Below, one piece after another: positions 21,676 to 31,185 of a DNA stretch of 64,000 nucleotides (position 1 is its first letter; each line of letters opens with the position of its first letter). Where the stretch lies: positions 92,735,117 to 92,799,116 of the forward strand of contig CM066740.1 in assembly GCA_033961575.1 (NCBI GenBank). The letters run 5' to 3'. The stretch comes from Aselliscus stoliczkanus (lineage: Eukaryota > Chordata > Mammalia > Chiroptera > Hipposideridae). A program made the translations under genes and the position numbers. The notes beneath the pieces were generated by a model. The model worked only from the letters and a program-made list of their open reading frames with translations, was not told the DNA's origin and searched no databases.

Positions 21676-21790
21676 ACTGGCCTATCCTCTCAACGCCAGC
21701 AGTCCTAAAATACAGACGTTTCATAATGACGAGCCAAGCTTAGTTCTTAAATTCAGTTTTCCTGAGTAGCTAAAGCCCTAATTTAGACAA

Positions 21791-23675
21791 CCATTATTCT
21801 GATGACATGCAATTTTTGTTTTTCAGGTAGAAAACTTTTTCATATCAGTGGCAGACCAAAAGTCTAACAAGCTTTGTTTTATTTAGTAGAGAGAGAAAAC
21901 AACTACTTTTACACCAGCCTACTTGTGATATTTAAAGTTATTTAATTGCAATCATCTTAACCATCTATAAAATTCTCTCAAGATTTTCTTCACAAACCTT
22001 CTACAACTTTCCCAGTCCCTCTCAAGTTCTCATTTAGTAATAACCATCCTGAGGACAAACTTTCTTTCAGTTCCTTCAACAATGCATTTCCATACCTTAC
22101 GCCTTCCTTGAAAACATACATCATTTCCTTTCATATTAATTAGAATCCATAACCTTCAGAATCTTAATTTCTACTGACAACTAAAAGCAAGTAACCAATA
22201 TTTCTATTAGCCAATCCGTAAACACATTTTGCAACCTTTAGAAATATAGGGTTTTGTTAGCAATATATCTACCAATTTTTTAAAATTATATTTTCAAGAA
22301 AATACAAAACAGATTTACTGATGGATCTTAAGTTATCTTTCAGATCTTCTGTGGCAAGAAACCAAATACTAGGTGAATTCAGACTCATCCAATAATTAAT
22401 GTTTCAGCATTCTGTTACTTTGAAATACCTAGATATTCAATAATTTTTATCATTTAACACAACTTAGTAAAGCAAATCTTTTAGTTACCAACAGATGCTG
22501 AGAAAGCTAGTCCAAACATCTATGCTATATTATTACTGAAAAGTTTTATCTAAAACCTTATTTTAGTTAACATTTTATCAGTTTATATAACTCTGTGAAA
22601 TTTCAAAGGTAATTACCCAAGCTATTTTTTTTGACAAATTTTGTGACAGAGATAACATGATTCTAGTTTTGTAAACCAGGTAAAACAAAAGATACCATAT
22701 TTGATGTTAATAACCTTAAAAAAACCCTATTCAACCAAAATTTAAACCAGCTTTAATATCAAATATTTTTTAGATCAGGTGATCATGAAAAGTACTTAGT
22801 TTTTATTACTTAAATTTATATAAGCACTTAATCTTTTCCTTTAAGCCAATCAAATATAATCTGGTAATACCATCCAGTAGCAAAAACACTACATTATAAA
22901 TATATAAAACACAGATATCAGAGATCATATACATATAAACAGAATTATTAACGATTACAGAGAGGGCCTAAGACCTTACAATTGCCCCTAGAATTTCAAA
23001 GAGGCTGGAACAGGGGTGGTGCATGGCTTAATTAGCCCCTTGTTGTTGTTTTTTTGAGGGCAGTGTCACTGGCCCTCATATGTGGGACCCGAACCAGGGC
23101 CGCTGGCTTCCCAAGCCAGCGCTTAACCACCGCGCCGCTTGGCCGGCCCTGCCCCTTGTGTTTTAAAATGTCTTTTCCCTCCAGTTAGCTCAGCGTCAGG
23201 CGTTCCCGGTTACGGTGGGTTAGGGGTGGGTGAGTCCCCTTTTCTCTGAACTATCAGTTTAGTTCCCTTCTTTCATAAAGGCTTACCATAAAAGCTTATA
23301 CATAAGAAATTTCATCCTATTTCTCAGGCCTTCAACAGCAATTACAGCTACAAAATAATAACTCAGTGAACTACTGAGTGACCAGCGCCCTCCAGAAGCA
23401 AATATCTGCTTTGGCCAGACAGTCCTGTGAGGAACATTCACTTCTTTTCGATCAACGGCTTAGAGCCATAGTTCGGCCAATGGGCTCCAGGAAGCCTTAG
23501 ACCCCACTTTCGATCTTGAACAAATAAGGCTGCACCTGACACACACGCACGCAGATCCAAGCATTTCCTGGATCCGACAGACAAAGCCAGAAAAACCAGA
23601 CTTGGGTCCGAACACCAGATAAATCAGGCCTGGCTGGGTGCCAGGTTCACAAGAACTATTCTGGCTGATCCATCA
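21791..23675 (-). mobile_element. ERV copy B, AT-rich internal part
   Basis: Diverged paralogue of 16769-18980. The last recognisable shared words are CCTGGCTGGGTGCCAGG near 23627-23645. It carries one private SINE (23044-23150). No 5' LTR is seen beyond 23675, so the copy is truncated at its 5' side. Confidence 0.6.
23044..23150 (-). mobile_element. tRNA-derived SINE, short form, inside ERV copy B
   Basis: Reverse-complement head from GAGGGCAGTGTCACTGGCCC to CCGCTTGGCCGGCC with a T-rich left end. The target duplication GCCCCTTGT flanks it (23035-23043 and 23151-23159). The copy A counterpart (near 18580) has no insertion. Confidence 0.9.
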
Positions 23676-23917
23676 ACACATGAACATTTAGTAGATGTTA
23701 TTAATCATTACGTTGCAACTGACTCCTACAGATTGTCATAATTATTTTATGAACATGTATATGAAATTACCACGAGCACGGACAGAAGAACAATTATAAA
23801 TGAAGCTATAGTAAGTAAATAAATATTTCTGATGTTAAATAAGTAGTTTATTATTAAATACATGCAATAAAACGTCTAATTTTAATGATCACCTAATATT
23901 GGATTTATTTTTTTATT

Positions 23918-24064
23918 TTATTTTTTTTTTAGCTGAGGCATCCTGCCACCTGTTGGCAGCTCAGCAGCAGCTCAGCTCCGGCAGGGAATCAAACCGGAGA
24001 CCCTGTTACTCAGAGCTCGCACTCTTGAGTGAGCAATGAACCAGCTGAGCCACTCGGCCAGCCC
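23918..24064 (-). mobile_element. Second tRNA-derived SINE family (Ves-related)
   Basis: The minus strand starts GGGCTGGCCGAGTGGCTCAG with B-box-like CCGGTTTGATTCCC and a tail rich in GCTGAGCTGC. A T-run marks its 3' end on the plus strand. GGATTTATTTT / GGAGTTATTTT flanks look like a decayed target duplication. It differs from the CATTGGTTAAG family elsewhere in the window. Confidence 0.7.
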
Positions 24065-25909
24065 TGGAGTTATTTTTGTTACAACGATTAAGAAAACATT
24101 TTTGTGGAAACATCTGATCTGCAAAAGGGTGCCTTTGGAATGCCGAACCTGTATTAGCAGCACGAGTCCTGCGGAGGTCACTCCTGGACGCCCCGCCTCA
24201 CATGGTTTCTAACCTTCGCTGCTTACCAGGCCCAGGAGTCCCGGGAGGCCGAGGTGGGGGTGTGGGGCCTGGCCGGCCCGCTGTGGCCCGGACAGCCTCC
24301 GTGGCTGGTGGCCCACGCTGCCGCCCGTCCTTTCCCGGGGCCCCGGGACACGGCCCGGGAGCGCTGCGCCTCCCGCAGAGGTCACAGCGCTTCGCCTGTC
24401 ACAGAGCCGGTACCTGGGCTGACGCAGGCGGAGCAAGTGGCGCGGGAGGCCCCCACGGAGGACACGTGGGAGCGGTGCGTGGGCTGCGGCCCCCGCGTGG
24501 GGACAGGGACCGTGTGGCGCTCGTGCTGGGCCCGGTCCCCGCCCTGCTCACCTGGCTGCGGTGGCTCGGCTGACTCCTGCGTTGATTTCTTGCCGTGAGA
24601 ACCTGGGTGGACGCGTGGGGCTTCCCGGCTTCCCGGAGCCCAGGCCCCTGGCAGGGGCACAGCTGTCAGGGCTTTAGCAGTTTCATCAGCTGGCTGGTGA
24701 GCCCAGCCCCTACTTGAAATTAAACTATATTAACTGACAATTACATTAAAAGACAGGTAATAAATACTCCAAACACATCAGTTTCCAATTCTGGAGGCTA
24801 CAGTTTACCCTCGTTCTCATGTAACCGCCCACTGAGGTCACCAGAGGGTGCATTTACGGAAGCGAGCCCAGGGGCCACTTCCGGCCCCGTCTGTTCACAT
24901 TGTGGGGGTGACGGAGGAGGCGCGAGGACGCTGGTTAATGGTTCGGCCCCCGGGCCTCACCGGGAACAGCCTGCGGCCCCCGAGGACTCTGCGGCTGAGA
25001 GGTCGCGGACCGGCACGTCTCTGTGTCCCCTTGTCCCCTCGCCCAGCGTACCGTGGTGACAGCGGTCCCGGCTGCCTCCCCAGATGGCTACAGACACGAC
25101 AGCCCCACAGAAGCAGCCAGCCCTCGGGGGTCACGGCCGTGTCTGTCTGCGACGATGGGACGAGCTGGGTGTTGGGCGCTTCCCGGCCGGTACAGCCCTG
25201 GGGACCGGGCCAGCCTGTGGGGTTCAGCCCCGACCTTCGGCTCTCACTGACCCCAGCCCCGTCCCGTTTTGCTTTAGAGCTGGGCTGTGTACCAAGTGTT
25301 CACAGCACTTTGTCCAGCGTTCCGCATTTTCATGGGCGGGGACCCTGCCTGCTGCCGTGTCAAATCCGACATGTACGTGTCATGGGAAGCGTCACCTGCT
25401 GCTGCGGGCACTCGGGGCAGGACTGCAGCGAGCAGCAGGTTGGGTGGGGAGGCTGAGGGCTGGGCCGGCAGACGGAACCCAGGCGAGCGGCACGTTTCCT
25501 CAGAAACGAACACCAGCCCCTCGCGGCGGTGGGCACTGCTCAGGAATTGTCTAGTTTGTGACAAGGGCCTCCCGACCTCTCCCACTGCCAGCTGAAATAG
25601 CTCGTCCAGGACGAGCGGTCACCACGTCACACCCATCCCTTTTGACCAAATGTCCCCGGGGCGTTCTCCTGCGACGTGGAGGCGTATCATTGAGTGGCCA
25701 GTTCCCGGGCTTGCTGGGACGGCCCCGTTTCTCATGAGGTGGGGTGCCCTCGTCTACACCTGAGGGTGGGGGGACAGGGACACCCCTGCGGCCCTCCACA
25801 CTCAGCCAGGCGGACCGGGCAGCGGTTACGCTCTCAGCACCTCAACCCCACAGCCTCCAGGAAAGAACGGGTGGTCGGAAAAACTCCCTCACCCCCAAAT
25901 AAAGACCAT
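24065..25909. other. GC/CpG-rich intergenic block just beyond the PTPRN2 3' end
   Basis: 24200-24660 and 24890-25600 are CpG-dense with overlapping open frames on both strands (up to 202 codons at 24848-25456) but no recognised domain, splice pair or family. It could be a CpG island or simply GC-rich isochore DNA. Confidence 0.45.
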
Positions 25910-25927
25910 TCGATGTGAAATGGGAAG

Positions 25928-25933
25928 TTTAAT
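25928..25933 (-). promoter_or_regulatory. Distal poly(A) signal ATTAAA of PTPRN2
   Basis: Minus-strand ATTAAA in the context GCCCGATTAAACTTCCC, with a T/G-rich element about 25-45 nt downstream. It lies at the change from AT-rich UTR-like sequence to GC-rich intergenic DNA. It is probably the main end of the long transcript. Confidence 0.5.
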
Positions 25934-27173
25934 CGGGCACAATTAAATATATTTATGTATCTCACATGGTAGGATTGCTTCTGAAACGTAAGAAGTTAGA
26001 AGTGACAGTAGTGTAGCTTCCTATATTCAGATAAATTAGTTTCTATCAGTTATTTAGATTACAGAGGAAGAGAAACAACTTTGGCAAAAATTATAGCGAT
26101 TAAAGCAGACACACAATACCGTTCGGACACGAGCAGTGTTTGGCATTTCCCCCACTCAGCATGTCCCCTCTTCCGCTGCGTTGAGATGTGACGACTGTTC
26201 ATGGAGAGAACATGTGCGATACGGCAGAGGACAGCAAAGGTACACACGTGGCCCTGTGTCGGCCCTGAAAGCAGCCCCGCAGCCCAGAGCTGCCCTCAGA
26301 CATGGCCGTTCCGACTTTAATGGAATGGTTGCTCTGTGTCTGGGGAGCGGGTTAATCTGACGCTCGGGGTCACTCTGGCAAATCCAAGCCACCTTAGCTC
26401 GTGTCTACGTGACGTCAGACCAGCGGCCGACCTAAGTGACCAGGGGCCTGGCGGTCACTGCGCTCCCGCCTCCCTCCTCGGTCTCCCCTGGCGGGCAGCA
26501 GGGCCTCGGCCGTCCCGAGGGACCATCTGTGCCTGACGGGAGCAGGCCCCACGCCCGGTTTGTTCTCCCTGATTTTGGTTATCCCGCAGGAAAGCGTTCA
26601 TCTGGCTTTGCAACGTGAGTCACTTTTCAGTCACACAACTGTCTTGAGTTTGGGGCTCACCTACAACCTTGCCAAAGTGACGTGTTACCGGGGGTGGCTG
26701 GCCTCGGACGCAGGTGCTCGGGCGGCACAGGTTTCGTCCCTGGGGGCTGGGAGGCTGAGATGGGCTGTCACTGGTGCCGCGGGCTAGGGCCCAGGAACCG
26801 AACGGAAACGCTGTGGACGATCATCTTAGGATTTGCCCCGAGCTGCAAAATGTCAGGAGGTCTGTCCCTCTCCCGGACAAGCCAGTGACGTCTCCCGGCG
26901 AGGAACTGTCTTAGAGACAAATGGCCGGTGTGCGGTGTGCACTGGTGGCCCGGCCAGCGCCTGGCCAGCCTCTCTGGGCCCCGCCCTGCACCGCCAACCG
27001 ACCCCTGCACGAGGTGACGGATTACAAGCCGAGGCGTGAAGGGGGCCAGTATTACCACGACACGACTTGCGGCTGGGGATGAACATGTGGGCTTTAAGGA
27101 AAACTACATTTTTTTGAAGAAAGTGAAAATAGGTGAACTGGCTGCCCCGGAGTTAGATGTCCCCACAAACCTC

Positions 27174-27179
27174 TTTATT
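27174..27179 (-). promoter_or_regulatory. Proximal poly(A) signal AATAAA of PTPRN2
   Basis: Minus-strand AATAAA in the context CAAATAATAATAAAGAGG, followed within 15 nt by the GT-rich run GGTTTGTGGGG. Position and context fit a working cleavage signal giving a very short 3' UTR. Confidence 0.55.
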
Positions 27180-27317
27180 ATTATTTGGTTGAACAAAAAT
27201 ACACATTTTAACTGCTAGACTGTACTGACTACAGGAGTTGGAAGGACCTGTCACTAGGCAGCTACGAGGAGACACGGAAGTCACGTCCCGGTGCCCGGCC
27301 GCGTCCTCGGGCCGGTG

Positions 27318-27389
27318 TCACTGGGGGAGGGCCTGCAGGATGGAGTTCACCTCCTCGGCCACCGCCGTCAGCGCGAACTCGAACTGCTC
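27318..27389 (-). CDS. PTPRN2: PTPRN2 last coding exon with stop codon
   Basis: 72 bp encode EQFEFALTAVAEEVNSILQ then ALPQ (211-233) and the TGA stop at 27320-27318. This is the C-terminal helix of the PTP-like domain, and the ALPQ ending matches the family. The acceptor is CTCGTCCCCCAG|GAG in phase 0. The exon continues into the 3' UTR, which runs to about 25910. The longer minus-strand frame that extends to 27794 is intron read-through. Confidence 0.96.
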   Translation of the reverse strand, partial: EQFEFALTAVAEEVNSILQALPQ

Positions 27390-29747
27390 CTGGGGGACGA
27401 GAGGGGGCCATGAGTGACCGCTGCCGTGGCACCCCTGCCCCGAGTTTCCACAAAGACCGGTGGCCGATTTCTGAGGGAGGGCGGGCACTGTCCCCCCAGG
27501 ACGTGCCCCCGGGGGAATTGGCCGGTAGAACGTGGGCAGGACAGCCGGTGGGACGCACACACCATGCCCGGCCCCGAGGCTGTCACAGGCAGTGAGGGCA
27601 CTCAGCTCCCACCGCCATGCCAGCGCGGGCACACTGGCCACCAGCAGCCACCGTGACGACCGCTCGGGGCTTCCCCCTCCTCCGGCCAGGCAGCGTGACA
27701 CTGGAATCCAGCCGACTGTGGCCCAGGCCCGCGGGGCTGCCGTGCAGCGCCTCCTTCCCCGCCGCGTCCCGGCCTCAGACGTGTGCATGCACACGTGTGC
27801 CCACGGACAGGCGTGCCCATGGGGCGGGACGCAGCACGCACACTGTCAGCTGGGACTGGTGTCAGCCTGTCCCCTCCCCTCAAAGACCAGCGCTCAGCAC
27901 ACAAAGGACAAAGCCTGCCTCTCCCTGCAGGCGTCCGAGTCACACAATAGCCTCTGCATCAGAAACTCTGACGTAGGTGACCAGGCAGGTCTGCGTGTTC
28001 CAGCCAGTCCCAGCAAAGAACCGATGTGCAAGCTGTCGCCTCGCCAAGAGCTTTTGATTAAGGAAAGCCCTCTCGATGGCTTAGGCACTTGATAACCTGG
28101 GTAATGAACGGGGCCACGGCAACCCTCAAAATGATGACTAATTTCCACTTTAAATGCCCAGCACATAACAGAAACATAGAAAACCGCTCAAATTAAAGGG
28201 ACAGAAAGTCAGCATAATGAAATGCTCACATCAGGACAAAACACAGCAGCCCCGTGACCCCACGAAGATGTTGCTGGGGTCCCAGCCGCCTGAGGAAACG
28301 TGTCCTCGGAGGGAGCCGTTATGGGGCAGGCTGGAGGGCGAGCCTGGGGTCGGGGGGCAGTCCCGTGTCCGGCGCGGCCGCGGTGCCCTCCCTTCTCCTC
28401 CGGGTCCCGTGGCGGGGCTGGTGCTTAGGCTCCAGCCGTCACCAGGGTGGCCCACAAACATCGTGCTGGAAACCACCTCCTGTCGCCGTTTGCTCCCCGG
28501 CCGTGTCACTGGGGTCCAGGGTACTCGGCACGCAGCCCGCCGGACAGACCACGGCTTCCCACAGCGCTGACTGCGGTGGGCGCACCAAGGTGTGGTGATG
28601 ACTTGAAAACGCAAATGAGTGAAAGGGGGAACCCCACTGCCCGTGCCATGAGCTTGTTTACGTCTCTGACACACTGGGAACCTATCCTCGTCACTAAAGG
28701 GACAGCAGACAGGCGTGGGCAGGTGGTGAGGCGGGGCAGGCCCCACATGGGGGCTGGCGATTTCAGAGGAGGGGCTGGTGGGGCAGCCATGCGCTCGCTA
28801 CGACGTTAGGTGACTAAGGCAGGGTGCAGGCTTGCACCCATCTCGTCATCATCAGGACGCTCTGCTCACAGGACAAGACGGGCAGGAGTGTGGGACACAT
28901 GACAGGGGGTGTCGCGAAAGCAGGTCCAGTGTTGATCGTGTGGCCCCGGGCAGAGACAGGTCAGCTGTGACAGCAGGGGCTTCACTGCCTGGGCGCTGCC
29001 AGCCTGGGGAGGCGGCCCTGACAGCACCGACTGGGACGGGGCGTCCTGTGACCCCAGGACTGTCACCACCAGGCACCAAGCACAAACCACGGGCGTCTGG
29101 GCAGCTCGACGGCACAGGGGCACTTTCTATACCCAAGGCCTCAAATCACAGAGGTCATTTTGCAGGACGTCAGGCCCTCTGTGTGGGAACAGCTGCAGCC
29201 CAGTGTCAGGACCACCGAGAAAGAGAAGAGTGAGCCTCAGACTCAGCAGGGCCGACGTGCGGCCTCCGTGGTTGGAAGGCGGGGCCGTTCTAGTTCCGGT
29301 CCCCCGGAGGCCACTGCCGTCCTGTCTAACCCCGGTCTGTTAATAAGTATGTACATGAGCTGTGGAGGGTGCCCAGGGCCCTGCACACCCTGGGGACGTT
29401 CTGATGACCGTGTCCTGATGACCACACAGCAGAGAAACACGGGAGGCCACACAGACGCTCACTGAGCCCAGAAACTCCCCCTGCAAGGGGGCTGGGGTCA
29501 CTGCTGACCTCCTTCTATAAATGCAGTGCCTCACCCCCAAATCCGGGGAACGGAAAGTCCCGATCACATGAGACCTGGTTGCATCTTTATGTTGAAATGT
29601 TGGGGTGCGGCAGCCACCAGTGACCCTCCCGGGAAGGGGCCTGGCTGGGGTGGGTCTGGCCGGAAGCCACCGGCGGCACCTGCTCCGCCCTCCCCTCGGG
29701 GAACCCACGCGGAGAGGCACGCTGACCCGCCGGGCGGCCGGCTGTAC
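27390..29747 (-). other. PTPRN2 last intron, 2,358 bp
   Basis: GT-AG intron with donor AAAG|GTACAG and acceptor GTCCCCCAG|GAG. It is GC-rich unique sequence. No RNA gene or repeat family is recognised. Confidence 0.8.
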
Positions 29748-29821
29748 CTTTGTCTGGACCATGCCCGGCCTCTGGTCCCGCAGATGCTCCAGCGTGGCGG
29801 CGATGTCGATCTCTTTGGCGC
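29748..29821 (-). CDS. PTPRN2: PTPRN2 coding exon (second from the end)
   Basis: The 74-bp exon completes Gly186 (GC) and encodes 24 residues (187-210), [16 protein letters not shown] then RPGMVQTK. The helix [19 protein letters not shown] is the usual C-terminal PTP helix leading into the Q-loop, whose Gln is residue 208. The acceptor is GTTTGTTGCAG|GC and the donor is ACAAAG|GTACAG. It joins in phase 0 to the last exon at 27389. The reading frame stays open upstream and downstream in the introns, but both splice sites are clear. Confidence 0.96.
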
Positions 29822-30110
29822 CTGCAACAAACACAAACGGGGCTGTTCAGACACACGTCGTCGGGCTGCCTGCCACTCGCCACCGTTGGGGTCCGTTTGG
29901 GCTAAGGGGACAGGTGGCAGTGGCTCCCCTCACCCTCAGCGGGCCCTCACGTGGAAACTGAGGCAACGGCTTTTGTTTCCACCCGCTCAGGAGGGCTGGG
30001 AAGAAAACGTGTCCCCAGGGGCCCACGCAGACACCGACCAACAGTGAGCCCCCGCCAGCAGACACTTATGCTCCATTCATGTTTTTGAGGCATTTTCAAG
30101 AGTTTTATTT

Positions 30111-30552
30111 ATTTTTTTTAAAGATTTTATTGGGGAATTGGGGGAGAGGAACAGTGTTGGGGAATCGAGGAAGGGGAACAGACAAGTTGCTGTCCCTTTG
30201 CTCTCCAGTCTAGTTGCGGAGGATGTCGCTTCCCTGTTGGTATCATCATTGCACTCCTTCCGGATGAGGCAGATCGGTCACAGCCTCTGGATGGTCGCTC
30301 ATTGCGGCTATTGGCAGCTCACGCTGGCTGCCGGCCACTCACTGTAGCCTATGGCAGCCCACGGCAGCAGGGGCTGCAGCCCACACCGTCGCCGGGGCTC
30401 GCAGCCCAGCTCCAGGTGGAGTTGCTGTTCACCATCTTAGCTGTAGAGGGCAGTGTCACTGGCCCGCATGTGGGATCCGAACCGGGGCCCTGCTGCTCAG
30501 AGCTGGCGTCCCAAGCTGGCTCTTAACCAAAGTGCCACTAGGCAGGCCCGGC
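30111..30552 (-). mobile_element. tRNA-derived SINE, long form
   Basis: Plus strand: T-rich start, AAAGATTTTATTGGGGAATT, the long-form body, then TAGAGGGCAGTGTCACTGGC and the head ending near GGCAGGCCCGGCC. The body has a longer tail with an internal repeat of the GGGGAATTGGGG / GGGGAATCGAGG unit, and the head is more diverged than in other copies. Confidence 0.88.
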
Positions 30553-31034
30553 CCCAGACTTTTAAATCATAGAAGGCCGCACATCAGCTTGAATTTCAAT
30601 TGCAGAGTTTGTATTTAGAGAAATTAAGAATTAGACTAGCCACACACACCTTAGTACTGGCTTTTAAATGTCGAGCTCTCTGCCTTTTACAACCGAGTGC
30701 TCCAAGTGTGAAGACAGCTGGCCCCTCGCTGGCCAGCACTCTCACCGAGACCCCCGACCCCGGGCAGCGTCTGTCTTGTGTCCGGGGTCTGGCTCCACGG
30801 AAACACTAGTACTCAGCTTGAGGCTTTAACCTAGCCGTTCACACGTCCTCTGGCTTTCCCTTCCGCTAGGTCCTCTCGGGCTGTGAGCAGGATGGCCCCA
30901 GGCTCGCAAGCTCCTTACAGATCAGAGGGGACTGTCTGCCGCCATGGTAAGGGACCACGCTGTGGGGACCGGGAACAGGTGACACGCTGCAGAGGGCTAG
31001 GACCTCCTCGCCAAGCCCAGGCAGCTGCCAGCCA

Positions 31035-31185
31035 CTTCTTGTGCAGCCTCTCACTGCGTCGTCATGAGAACACAGCGGGGCAGAAACTGTCACCACCTCT
31101 GCTGTGAGGACATCAAGGCTCACCTGGGTTGAACGGCGTGTCCCTGGTCACACAGGCAGGTGGCTGTGCCACTGGGACCGGACAA
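31035..31185 (-). mobile_element. Probable MIR fragment
   Basis: CGGGGCAGAAACTGTCACC and then CCTGGTCACACAGGCAGG followed by GTGCCACTGGGA resemble the reverse complement of the MIR core (AAACTGAGGC...GGTCACACAGC). Old and diverged. Confidence 0.45.

Larger units (their letters stand above)
20589..21790 (-). mobile_element. ERV copy B internal region: near-identical partner of 15568-16768
   Basis: 1,202 bp matching copy A at a constant offset of 5,021 bp, changing to 5,022 bp after the single 1-nt indel. Same gag-protease-integrase remnants on the minus strand. Edges are sharp: to the left the copies share no obvious similarity for about 150 bp, and to the right they continue as clearly diverged paralogues. 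Confidence 0.9.
25910..27317 (-). other. PTPRN2: PTPRN2 3' UTR (inferred extent)
   Basis: The stretch after the stop has no coding features. Two poly(A) signals on the minus strand fit: AATAAA at 27179-27174, about 140 nt after the stop, and ATTAAA at 25933-25928, about 1.39 kb after it. The last 200 nt before the distal signal are AT-rich and unlike the GC-rich DNA beyond it, as expected for a UTR end. The distal end is followed by a T- and G-rich stretch (GGTCTTTATTTGGGGGTG). The exact cleavage site is inferred. Confidence 0.6.

Noticed and set aside
24848..25456. 202-codon plus-strand frame as a gene beside PTPRN2
   Set aside because: No domain, no conserved splice sites, and an overlapping second frame of similar length.
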